Numbered from the stretch's first letter, positions 1 through 6,387 are shown. The stretch is DNA of 8,521 nt from an uncultured Lachnospiraceae bacterium (GCA_902803625.1 CADCQV010000116.1:1-8521); one strand, 5' to 3'. Numbers and translations: made by a program. Notes: generated from the letters alone by a model not told the origin.

Positions 1-2
1 AT

Positions 3-926
3 TTCAACGGCGATCCCACAAAAGAGGATGTAAGCAAGATAGTGGAAGTAAAGACAGACCCGGGAATAAGCTTTGAGCTCTCCGAGGAGCTTGAAGAGGA
101 AGAGGATGAAGGCAAAGTTGAAGAAACGGAATACTGGGTCTTTGATTTCAAAGTAGTTGAAGAAAGTGCGCAGAAGCAGAGAGAAGCTATCGCTTCTGAA
201 GAAAGAAAGGCAGAGAGCGGTTCTAAGAGTGAGCGCACCCAGGTTCTCGGTGACACCATAAAGATGACCGGCGAAAAGCAGGGTAAAAAGCGGATATTCA
301 GCTTAACCGGGTTAAATAAGCTTAAGGGCATACAGAAGCTCACCGTAAACGCCGGCGCAAAGTTTAATGCCGAAGAGCTTAAGGGTCTGGATATTGGCAA
401 GGTTACCGTCTCCTTTAACTCATCAAACGGCTCCTCCACCAACGGAAGCCCCAAAGATGTGAAGAAGCTCTTCAAGCTAAATAAAAAGGGTCAGGTGACG
501 GTAAAGGCCGATAAGAGCCATGCTTCATATACACTTATGATCCCGGTTAATGAATGCACACTCTGCCTCACTGTTGTAAATGTAAACTTTGACAAGAATG
601 GCTTAAAGAATAAAAAGATCACGGCTCTTAAGGGAGAAGGCTTATCTGTATCCGTAAACCTTATGCAGTTTGCGGGAAAGAGCGTCCAGAGCGACGAATC
701 GGAATTCCTTTCCGCTGACTGGTATGTGGACGGAAAGACAGAAGTGACTACCGTAAGCTCTGCAAATGCTGTTAAATCAAAGAAGGGCTTCAACGTTTAT
801 CTTTCACCGGATTACAGGACATTGACCGTTGCAAATTCCGGAAGCATAAAGAAAGGCAGAGTGAAGATCACAGCCGCCATTAACGGAAAGAAATACTCCG
901 TAACTGTAAAGGCCAAGGTTAATTAA
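3..926 (+). CDS. Ig-like surface/secreted protein, C-terminal part (5' end outside window)
   Basis: The reading frame is open to the left edge: codons from position 3 read FNGDPTKEDVSKI in frame, so the GTG at 42 is internal and 307 residues of a longer protein are visible. An acidic stretch (about residues 27-43, with ELEEEEDEG) is followed by a charged Glu/Lys/Ser linker. The rest is a series of short beta-strand-like segments rich in Lys, Val, Thr, Ser and Asn, with a Gly/Ser/Asn-rich turn near residues 140-150. The final 70 residues (DWYVDGKTEV, LSPDYRTLTV, GSIKKGRVKITA, KYSVTVKAKV) resemble bacterial Ig-like modules of extracellular Clostridia proteins. There is no LPXTG sorting signal or C-terminal membrane helix, so any anchoring or export signal must lie upstream. 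The function is unknown; a wall- or substrate-binding role is inference. It converges on asnA across a terminator. Confidence is high that it is coding, moderate for the domain call. Confidence 0.8.
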   Translation, partial: FNGDPTKEDVSKIVEVKTDPGISFELSEELEEEEDEGKVEETEYWVFDFKVVEESAQKQREAIASEERKAESGSKSERTQVLGDTIKMTGEKQGKKRIFSLTGLNKLKGIQKLTVNAGAKFNAEELKGLDIGKVTVSFNSSNGSSTNGSPKDVKKLFKLNKKGQVTVKADKSHASYTLMIPVNECTLCLTVVNVNFDKNGLKNKKITALKGEGLSVSVNLMQFAGKSVQSDESEFLSADWYVDGKTEVTTVSSANAVKSKKGFNVYLSPDYRTLTVANSGSIKKGRVKITAAINGKKYSVTVKAKVN

Positions 927-933
927 GTAAAAT

Positions 934-970
934 AAAGCCCCGGACGGATCTGACCGCCCGGGGCTTTTTT
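934..970. terminator. Rho-independent terminator, probably bidirectional, between convergent genes
   Basis: The stem pairs 937-943 (GCCCCGG) with 958-964 (CCGGGGC), then after one A/C mismatch 945-947 (CGG) with 954-956 (CCG), around a six-base ATCTGA loop. AAA at 934-936 can extend the stem with the T run. On the + strand it is followed by six T (965-970), which fits termination of the surface protein gene ending at 926. Read from the minus strand the hairpin is followed by TTTATTTTA, so it can also stop asnA transcription, whose stop codon is at 985. Confidence 0.93.
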
Positions 971-984
971 AGCAAAATCTGGTA

Positions 985-1992
985 TCAAAGCAGGAAGATA
1001 TTATTTTCCTCTGCCTTCCTGATGTCTTCATCAAGCCAGATGGAGGACTGAACCTCCCCGATATGAGCCTTTTCCAGGAAGTACATACAGATCCTGGACT
1101 GGCCGATACCGCCGCCCACAGTATAGGGCAGCTCTCCATTAAGTAAGGACTTCTGGAAGGGAAGCTCCTCCCTGTCCTCGCAGTGGCTTATTTTCAGCTG
1201 CTCATGCAATGACTTTTCATCAACCCTTATACCCATGCTGGAAAGCTCAAGGGCGCAGTCAAGTACGGGGAAATACACGATGATATCCCCGTTTAGGGAC
1301 CAGTCATCATAGTCGGGGGCACGCCCGTCATGCCGTTCGCCGTTTGAAAGGGCTCCGCCTATACAGGAAACAAATATGGCTCCGTATTCCCTTGCCGCAG
1401 CATACTCTCTCTCCTTTGGGGTCTTATCCGGGTAACGTTTAAGGAGCTCCTCGCTCTCAATAAAGACGATCTCCTCAGGCAGGCTGTTACTTAAAAAGTC
1501 ATACCTTTCATGGAGATGCCTCTCCGTATATTTAAGGGCATTGAAAACACGGCGCACCTTATCCTTAAGGGTCTCCGTATTCCTCTCTTCCTTTCCTATT
1601 ATCGCCTCCCAGTCCCACTGGTCAACATAGATGGAATGAAGGTTATCCGTGTCCTCGTCCCGCCTTATCGCGCACATATCGGTGTAGAGCCCTTCACCCT
1701 TTGAAAATCCGTAGTCCTTCAGTGCGAACCTTTTCCACTTCGCAAGGGACTGGACTATCTCCACCTGTCTGTCGCCCTGCTCCTTTATTCCGAAGGAAAC
1801 CGGCCTCTCCACACCGTTCAGGTTATCATTAAGACCTGATTCCGGCCGTACAAAAAGAGGCGCCGACACACGGGTAAGGTTTAGCTCCTTCGCAAGCGCC
1901 CTCTCAAAGAAGTCCTTCACCTCCTTGATGGCGATCTGTGTCTCATGCACACTCATATTGGGTTTATAGTTTTCAGGGATCACAATACTCAA
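985..1992 (-). CDS. asnA: Aspartate-ammonia ligase (asparagine synthetase A)
   Basis: This cytoplasmic enzyme makes asparagine from aspartate, ammonia and ATP (products AMP and PPi), and has a class II aminoacyl-tRNA-synthetase-like fold. At 335 residues it is close to the 330 of E. coli AsnA. Family blocks seen in order: RPESGLNDNLNG (residues 49-60, where D56 matches E. coli D46), SLAKWKRFAL (82-91), GEGLYTDM (99-106), VDQWDWE (123-129, motif 2 region), RAPDYDDWS (224-232), LDCALELSSMGIR (244-256, where D245 fits the aspartate-binding position), and GGGIGQSR (293-300, motif 3 with the ATP-contacting Arg). All key residues look intact. The start is a TTG (1990-1992), chosen because GAGGAG (complement of 2002-2007) lies nine bases upstream and the N-terminus matches the family. 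It lies 116 nt downstream of map across a palindromic repeat and ends before the shared terminator. Confidence 0.97.
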   Translation of the reverse strand: MSIVIPENYKPNMSVHETQIAIKEVKDFFERALAKELNLTRVSAPLFVRPESGLNDNLNGVERPVSFGIKEQGDRQVEIVQSLAKWKRFALKDYGFSKGEGLYTDMCAIRRDEDTDNLHSIYVDQWDWEAIIGKEERNTETLKDKVRRVFNALKYTERHLHERYDFLSNSLPEEIVFIESEELLKRYPDKTPKEREYAAAREYGAIFVSCIGGALSNGERHDGRAPDYDDWSLNGDIIVYFPVLDCALELSSMGIRVDEKSLHEQLKISHCEDREELPFQKSLLNGELPYTVGGGIGQSRICMYFLEKAHIGEVQSSIWLDEDIRKAEENNIFLL

Positions 1993-2001
1993 TTTATTTT
2001 T

Positions 2002-2007
2002 CTCCTC
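2002..2007 (-). promoter_or_regulatory. Ribosome binding site of asnA, supports a TTG start
   Basis: The minus strand reads GAGGAG, then nine bases, then TTG. No ATG with comparable spacing exists, so this site decides the start. Confidence 0.8.
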
Positions 2008-2030
2008 TATTAAAGCTGTTTTTCACTACT

Positions 2031-2106
2031 ATGTCATTCTGAGGGCGCAGCCCGAAGAATCTTTCATCACAGAAGAAAAGATCCTTCGCTTCGCTCAGGA
2101 TGACAT
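2031..2106. repeat. Palindromic intergenic repeat (imperfect inverted repeat, 76 bp)
   Basis: Outer arms 2031-2043 (ATGTCATTCTGAG) and 2094-2106 (complement ATGTCATCCTGAG) agree at 12 of 13 bases. Inner arms 2054-2064 (GAAGAATCTTT) and 2077-2087 (complement GAAGGATCTTT) agree at 10 of 11. Between them the left side has a small hairpin of its own, GGGC-GCA-GCCC (2043-2053), while the right side has the CGAAGC core (complement of 2088-2093). The 12-base centre is 2065-2076. The element fills almost the whole gap between map (stop at 2109) and the asnA ribosome binding site. As RNA it would fold into a long stem but no U run follows in the minus direction, so it is not a standard terminator. A half copy sits upstream of guaB. 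The type (REP/MITE-like) is inference. Confidence 0.85.
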
Positions 2107-2108
2107 TT

Positions 2109-3005
2109 TCACCAGGTCAGTATCTCATACCCGGTTTCCGTGACCACGAGCTGAACCTCCCACTGGGCGGACAGACTGCCGTCATCGGTATACACGGTCC
2201 AGCCGTTATCCTCATCGGTAAAGATATCGTGCTTACCCATATTTACCATGGGCTCAATGGTAAAGCATAATCCCGGCACCATCAGCATTTCCGTTCCGGG
2301 CTTTGATACGAAGCTGACCCAGGGCTCCTCGTGGAAATCCCTTCCGCAGCCATGTCCTCCGATCTCCTCCACGACGGAGTAGCCCTTGCTCTTACAGAAC
2401 ATATTTATGGCGTTACCCATATCCCCAAGGCAGACCCAGGGCTTAACCTCCTTTAGCCCGATGTTCACCGCTTCATGCACATCATCCACAAACTGCCGGA
2501 TCTTTGGTTCCACATCTCCTATAATGAACATCCTGGAGGAATCGGCATAGTAGCCGTTAAGAATAGTGGTACAATCCACATTCACTATATCCCCGTTCTG
2601 AAGAACGTCATCTTCTGAAGGTATGCCGTGGCACACCTGGTCGTTTATCGAGGTACATACACTTTTAGGGAAGCCCTCATACCCAAGGGTCGCGCAGGTT
2701 CCTCCCATATCACGGGTGATACGGGCTACCCACTCATCGATCTCCTGTGTGGAAACTCCCTCGCCGATATGCTCTGCAACATAGTCGAGACATGCCCTGT
2801 TTATCTCAGAGCTTTTTTTGATGCCCTCTATATCCTCCGGAGTCTTTATGATATCGTGCTCCGGAACCGTATAGCCCTTTTCTCTGAATATCTTCAGCTT
2901 TTCATCAAAAGCAAGATGACACTGCTTGTATTTCTTGTGACTCCCGCACCAGCAGGGATCGTTTCTGCCTATCTGTCCCAATAGTATTCTCCTTAAAAAA
3001 CCCAT
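2109..3005 (-). CDS. map: Methionine aminopeptidase, type I, with N-terminal SEC-C zinc motif
   Basis: This enzyme removes the initiator methionine from new proteins as they leave the ribosome. The 298 residues comprise a SEC-C-type motif (residues 13-30, GRNDPCWCGSHKKYKQCH; possible zinc ligands C18, C20, C29 and H30), a linker to about 50, and a pita-bread peptidase domain from 55 on. The dinuclear metal ligands can be placed by comparison with E. coli Map: D144 (NVDCTT), D155 (YADSSR), H218 (GGHGCGRDFHEEP), E251 (TIEPM) and E283 (AQWEV). H126 (VCHGIP) and H225 match the two substrate-side histidines, so it should be active. The SEC-C motif is known from SecA and from some Clostridia Map proteins, where a ribosome- or partner-binding role is plausible but inferred here. 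The ATG at 3003-3005 is preceded by AAAGGA about four bases away. The VanZ-like gene ends eight bases upstream, which suggests co-translation. Confidence 0.97.
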   Translation of the reverse strand: MGFLRRILLGQIGRNDPCWCGSHKKYKQCHLAFDEKLKIFREKGYTVPEHDIIKTPEDIEGIKKSSEINRACLDYVAEHIGEGVSTQEIDEWVARITRDMGGTCATLGYEGFPKSVCTSINDQVCHGIPSEDDVLQNGDIVNVDCTTILNGYYADSSRMFIIGDVEPKIRQFVDDVHEAVNIGLKEVKPWVCLGDMGNAINMFCKSKGYSVVEEIGGHGCGRDFHEEPWVSFVSKPGTEMLMVPGLCFTIEPMVNMGKHDIFTDEDNGWTVYTDDGSLSAQWEVQLVVTETGYEILTW

Positions 3006-3013
3006 TATTCCTT

Positions 3014-3502
3014 TTATTCCGATGCTTTTATCCCGGATTTCCTCCTGTCGACAAAAAGCAGCAATGCCGTCATTGCCAGTATCCCGACAGAGTCCACGAC
3101 AACATCCTGTATCTTCCCCGATCGGCCCCTCACAAGGGTCTGGTGATATTCATCGGTGGAAGCATAGAATACACAGAAAAGCACCGTGGAAAAGTATAGC
3201 ATTTTCTTTGAATTTGTCCAGAAAAGCAAGGCAAACCATACGGAAAGCGTAAGAATGGCATACTCCGTCATGTGGGCACACTTTCTGACCACCTCATCCA
3301 TACCCAAAGCCTTAACCTCCCTTTCCCCGGGATCAAGCTCCTGTCCGAAAAGAAAGCTTCCAGCATCCACCAGACAGTAAGATACCCACATGCTCTGCTC
3401 GGTTGATTCCTCCGCCTCACTTGCAGACATCTGGAAAATGATGACCATAATAAGAACTGCCGGAAGAAGTGCAAGATAACTCCTAAAACTCCTTTTTTTC
3501 AA
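3014..3502 (-). CDS. VanZ-like integral membrane protein
   Basis: A 162-residue membrane protein of the VanZ-like family. Four likely helices lie at about residues 9-24, 79-96, 100-115 and 134-150. Family-conserved positions are present: VRKCAHMTEYAIL (72-84, with K74, H77 and E80) and the loop DEYHQTLVRGRSGKIQD (117-133), followed by D137 of the last helix. VanZ itself gives low-level teicoplanin resistance, but most relatives have no known role and none can be claimed here. I chose the TTG at 3500-3502 because GGAGG (complement of 3511-3515) lies exactly eight bases upstream and the protein then begins KKRSFRSYL before its first helix. An earlier in-frame TTG at 3535 would add 11 residues without a good ribosome binding site. 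The gene overlaps the end of the permease gene by 20 nt and precedes map by 8 nt. Confidence 0.88.
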   Translation of the reverse strand: MKKRSFRSYLALLPAVLIMVIIFQMSASEAEESTEQSMWVSYCLVDAGSFLFGQELDPGEREVKALGMDEVVRKCAHMTEYAILTLSVWFALLFWTNSKKMLYFSTVLFCVFYASTDEYHQTLVRGRSGKIQDVVVDSVGILAMTALLLFVDRRKSGIKASE

Positions 3503-4247
3503 AGCAGTAACCTCCGTAAATGGAAGAAAGGACAATGTAGATCACACTGCTTATGAGAACCTTTGGCACGTTTCTGGTGGCATAGAACTGCAGCTCCTGG
3601 AACTGGGGCGTCAGAAGGAAATTCCGTATAAAAATAGCCGGAGGAAAAGCGATATTATCCGTGGCCAGAAGCATTATCACCCTTGGGATCAGCACCACAA
3701 AGAGGAAAAACATAAGAAATGCCTTTTTTCTCGGCGTGAAAACAAAGCAGAACATATTTGCGAGAGACAGCCCCGCTAAAAATAAGGGCATCGCAAGAAC
3801 CACGGCTTCGAGGAAATCAAGGATCACGGAAATATCTATGGTACCGTCATGCACCTGAAAAACCGGGGTGATCACGAGAAAAGCCACCGTAGCAAAAAGT
3901 GCAAGACATAGGAGCAGCAATACCTCGGTTATAAGCTTCCCAATAAAAATATCCCTTCTATTCAGACCTATGGTGGATTTGTCCCTTAGTCTGGGATCCG
4001 GGTACGAAGGTCCCAGCACCTCATCAGCCACAAAGATCAGGGCATAATAAGGCAGCCAGAAAAAGCCTTTTGCAAACATTATCAGATTATAGGCAAAGGT
4101 TCCGTCATTCATCCCGTAAATGATATCACGGAATGCAGTCATAGATAGATTTGCCACAAGCACCGCAGCAAGGATCCCTATAATAAACACCCTGAAATAC
4201 TTATCCGTAAGGGATCTGCCGAGCTGTGTTTTTATATAATATGCCAT
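3483..4247 (-). CDS. ABC-2-like membrane permease, no ATPase partner visible
   Basis: A 254-residue very hydrophobic protein with about six membrane helices (near residues 18-36, 52-75, 104-128, 143-168, 175-195 and 228-246). The layout and the segment STIGLNRRDIFIGKLI (91-106), together with a short charged C-terminus (CFEKKEF), resemble ABC-2-type permease subunits. These normally pair with a separate ATP-binding protein; none is encoded next to it here, because guaB lies upstream and the VanZ-like gene downstream. It has no ATP-binding motif itself. It may work with an ATPase encoded elsewhere or be a non-transporting relative. The substrate is unknown. The ATG at 4245-4247 has only a weak AAAG upstream, 60 nt after guaB, so it may be poorly translated or depend on read-through from guaB. 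It overlaps the VanZ-like gene by 20 nt. Confidence 0.75.
   Translation of the reverse strand: MAYYIKTQLGRSLTDKYFRVFIIGILAAVLVANLSMTAFRDIIYGMNDGTFAYNLIMFAKGFFWLPYYALIFVADEVLGPSYPDPRLRDKSTIGLNRRDIFIGKLITEVLLLLCLALFATVAFLVITPVFQVHDGTIDISVILDFLEAVVLAMPLFLAGLSLANMFCFVFTPRKKAFLMFFLFVVLIPRVIMLLATDNIAFPPAIFIRNFLLTPQFQELQFYATRNVPKVLISSVIYIVLSSIYGGYCFEKKEF
3511..3515 (-). promoter_or_regulatory. Ribosome binding site inside the permease gene, decides the VanZ start
   Basis: GGAGG on the minus strand lies eight bases before the TTG at 3502 and within the last codons of the permease gene. It implies translational coupling of the two genes. Confidence 0.75.
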
Positions 4248-4307
4248 TTCTTTACAAACTTAAACCGGACGAGTGATCGTCATACCGATATCCGGAAAAA
4301 GGATCAT

Positions 4308-5762
4308 TTACTCATCAACCGAATAATTCGGTGCTTCCTTTGTGATATGTATGTCGTGAGGATGACTTTCCTTCAGGGATGCCGCGCTTATCTTCATAAA
4401 CTCCGCTCTTTCCTGCAGATCCTTTATGGTCCTGCAGCCGCAGTAGCCCATTCCGGAGCGTAAGCCCCCCACCAGCTGGTACACGGTATCCTCCAGGCGC
4501 CCTTTATAGGCAACTCTTCCCTCCACTCCTTCGGGAACAAGCTTTTTCGCCCCCTCCTGGAAGTATCTGTCACTGCTTCCCTTATTCATAGCGGAAATGG
4601 ATCCCATTCCGCGGTAAACCTTATATTTCCTGCCCTGATAAAGCTCGAAAGATCCCGGAGCCTCATCACAGCCCGCAAACATAGAGCCCATCATAACCAC
4701 GGATCCGCCTGCGGCAATGGCCTTCGAGATGTCACCCGAATACTTGATACCACCGTCGGCGATTATAGGTATTCCTGAACCCTTTGCCGCCTCATAGCAG
4801 TTCATAATTGCAGTGATCTGCGGAACGCCTATCCCTGCAACCACACGGGTGGTACAGATGGAACCGGGTCCGATGCCGACCTTTACCGCATCCGCCCCTG
4901 CTTCAATAAGATCCCTTACAGCTTCTCCCGTTGCCACATTTCCGACTATGACATCAAGCCCGGGGAAAGCAGCCTTGACCTCCTTTAGAACACTTATCAC
5001 GTTCTTTGAATGTCCATGGGCGCTGTCTAAAACCACACAGTCAACGTGTGCCTTTACCAGTGCCTGTGCCCTCTCCAGGAAATTCGCGGTGATGCCGATG
5101 GCTGCACCGCATAAAAGCCTGCCCTGGCTGTCCTTGGCGGAATTCGGGTATTTGATCTGCTTCTCTATATCCTTAATAGTGATAAGACCTTTCAGATTCC
5201 CGTTTTTATCAACAACCGGAAGCTTTTCCTTCTTCGAAGACGCAAGTATCTCTTTCGCTTCATCAAGGGTCACTCCCTCTTCGGCTGTGATAAGCCCTTC
5301 ACTTGTCATGCATTCTTTTATCTTCTTTGAATAATCTGTCTGGAATTTGAGATCTCTGTTGGTGATGATACCTACGAGCTTTTTTCCTTCAGTAATGGGA
5401 ACTCCGGAAATCTTGAATTTCCCCATAAGCTCGTCCGCATCCTTTAAGCTGTGTTCCGGAGAAAGAAAGAAGGGATCGGTGATAACCCCGTTTTCTGATC
5501 GCTTTACCTTGTCAACCTCATCGGCCTGCTCCTCTATGGACATATTCTTGTGAATGATGCCGATTCCTCCCTGCCTTGCCATTGCTATGGCCATGGCGCT
5601 CTCCGTAACCGTATCCATACCGGCACTCATCAAAGGAACATTCAGCTTTATCCTTTTCGTGAGATAGGTGGAAACGTCGACCATATTCGGGGTAACCTCC
5701 GAATATGAAGGCACAAGCAGCACATCATCAAAAGTGATTCCTTCACCGATAATCTTTCCCAT
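4308..5762 (-). CDS. guaB: Inosine-5'-monophosphate dehydrogenase (IMPDH)
   Basis: It oxidises IMP to XMP with NAD+, the committed step to GMP, in the cytoplasm as a tetramer. The 484-residue length is usual for the bacterial enzyme. The TIM barrel starts with TFDDVLLVPSYSEV (10-23). Two CBS domains are inserted at about 95-205 (LVGIITNRDLKF at 129-140 and LKGLITIKDIEKQ at 190-202), and these usually bind regulatory nucleotides. The barrel resumes at about 215. The catalytic loop GPGSICTTR (298-306) carries the nucleophile C303. The IMP phosphate region is ADGGIK (335-340) and GSMFAG (359-364). The mobile flap has SSDRYFQEGA (396-405), whose R399-Y400 pair is the expected base. All catalytic residues are intact. 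The ATG at 5760-5762 follows AGGAGG by four bases. Upstream there is a 115-130-nt gap with a repeat half copy; the ABC-2-like permease gene follows 60 nt downstream. Confidence 0.98.
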   Translation of the reverse strand: MGKIIGEGITFDDVLLVPSYSEVTPNMVDVSTYLTKRIKLNVPLMSAGMDTVTESAMAIAMARQGGIGIIHKNMSIEEQADEVDKVKRSENGVITDPFFLSPEHSLKDADELMGKFKISGVPITEGKKLVGIITNRDLKFQTDYSKKIKECMTSEGLITAEEGVTLDEAKEILASSKKEKLPVVDKNGNLKGLITIKDIEKQIKYPNSAKDSQGRLLCGAAIGITANFLERAQALVKAHVDCVVLDSAHGHSKNVISVLKEVKAAFPGLDVIVGNVATGEAVRDLIEAGADAVKVGIGPGSICTTRVVAGIGVPQITAIMNCYEAAKGSGIPIIADGGIKYSGDISKAIAAGGSVVMMGSMFAGCDEAPGSFELYQGRKYKVYRGMGSISAMNKGSSDRYFQEGAKKLVPEGVEGRVAYKGRLEDTVYQLVGGLRSGMGYCGCRTIKDLQERAEFMKISAASLKESHPHDIHITKEAPNYSVDE

Positions 5763-5780
5763 TTGTCCTCCTAAAATGAT

Positions 5781-5823
5781 TCTTCGCTTCTAAAAGTCTC
5801 TTCGCTTCGCTCAGAATAACAAT
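5781..5823 (-). repeat. Half copy of the map-asnA intergenic repeat
   Basis: The complement of 5792-5823 reads ATTGTTATTCTGAGCGAAGCGAAGAGACTTTT. It matches the complement of 2076-2108 (AATGTCATCCTGAGCGAAGCGAAGGATCTTTT) at most positions, with an identical CTGAGCGAAGCGAAG core. A shorter GAAGCGAAGA follows at 5781-5790. The opposing arm of the palindrome is missing, so this is a half or decayed copy. It lies between the small membrane gene and guaB, just before the guaB ribosome binding site. Confidence 0.75.
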
Positions 5824-5849
5824 ATCTTAAAATTCGTAAATGCAATCAA
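5821..5849 (-). promoter_or_regulatory. Candidate guaB promoter (tentative)
   Basis: On the minus strand TTGATT (complement of 5844-5849) and GATATT (complement of 5821-5826) are 17 bases apart, 4 of 6 matches each to the -35 and -10 consensus. An alternative -10, TATATT, is the complement of 5848-5853. The region is AT-rich and is the only sizeable gap upstream of guaB. Transcripts would start in or just before the repeat half copy. The matches are weak, so this is a guess at location rather than a mapped site. Confidence 0.3.
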
Positions 5850-5877
5850 TATAGTGTAACAGAAAAAACCACAAAAG

Positions 5878-6378
5878 TCATTTAAAGAATACCTTTGAAG
5901 GATAAAGATGTTTTATAGCATCCGTTATCTTCTGGTCGGGTTCAAGTATTATCTTCTGCAGCCCCTCACCTTCACGGATAAGAAGTATGAAGCGAACGGC
6001 TCCGGGGTCGCGGGAGCTGAAATCCCTGACTTTTACGGCTTTATCTCTGTATTTATCGAGCACCGGAGCTCCCTCACGGGCAAAGAGCTCCATTTTGTCA
6101 AGCTCATATTCCGCGACGTTCTTTCTTTTCTCCTTTGAGTAAATAACATCAACACTGAGACTCCGGTTCAGGTACAGGTACTCGTACTCTTTATTGAGTC
6201 TCGGAAGGAATAAATAACAGCATACGGCGGAAATAACCGCCGGGATCAGTAAAATCGTCCAGAAGAAAAGCGCGGCAGCAAAAAGAATAAGTGTAAGCGC
6301 ATATGCGCCGATCCTTATAAGATTGTCAAAGGGTGAGGGCTTTTTCTCAACAAGCCACTCAGCATAGCTCTCATTCAT
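5878..6378 (-). CDS. Small two-helix membrane protein of unknown function
   Basis: A 166-residue protein. After a short polar N-terminus (MNESYAEWLVEKKPSP) it has two adjacent hydrophobic helices (about 20-38 and 40-58), then a cytoplasmic-looking charged domain with alternating beta and alpha segments (YEYLYLNRSLSVDVIY, YELDKMELFARE, VRFILLIREGE, ITDAIKHLYPSKVFF). The overall shape recalls a membrane-anchored PH-like domain and a Clostridia family I recall as DUF6106, but the name is from memory and unverified. I chose the ATG at 6376-6378, nine nt after the CPBP stop; the TTG at 6387 abuts that stop and has its AAGG only three bases away. The AAGG is twelve bases from the ATG, so neither start is ideal. 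It appears co-transcribed with the CPBP gene and addA, and nothing in the sequence reveals its job. Confidence 0.7.
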   Translation of the reverse strand: MNESYAEWLVEKKPSPFDNLIRIGAYALTLILFAAALFFWTILLIPAVISAVCCYLFLPRLNKEYEYLYLNRSLSVDVIYSKEKRKNVAEYELDKMELFAREGAPVLDKYRDKAVKVRDFSSRDPGAVRFILLIREGEGLQKIILEPDQKITDAIKHLYPSKVFFK

Positions 6379-6387
6379 ATAAATCAA

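Noticed and set aside
42..44. GTG start codon for the left-edge surface protein
   Set aside because: The frame is open and protein-like all the way to base 3 and there is no Shine-Dalgarno sequence before the GTG, so it is an internal valine.
1993..2108. T-box or amino-acid riboswitch upstream of asnA
   Set aside because: The 116-nt gap is filled by the palindromic repeat. There is no T-box consensus and no terminator/antiterminator pair with a U run.
3014..3502. Glycopeptide resistance gene vanZ
   Set aside because: It has only general VanZ-like family features. No vanH, vanA, vanX or vanR/S genes are present, so a resistance role is not supported.
4261..4307. Terminator between guaB and the permease gene
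   Set aside because: Only small competing stems are visible (GACGA with TCGTC at 4268-4281, CCGGA with TCCGG at 4265-4295). Neither is followed by a U run in the minus direction, so they are too weak to call.
4813..5334. 173-codon open frame on the + strand opposite guaB
   Set aside because: It lies wholly antisense to a well-conserved IMPDH domain, has no ribosome binding site and has the composition expected of a shadow frame.
5763..5877. Purine riboswitch or other structured leader upstream of guaB
   Set aside because: The gap is short and AT-rich, with a repeat half copy. I see no purine-riboswitch-like paired loops and no terminator hairpin before the start codon.
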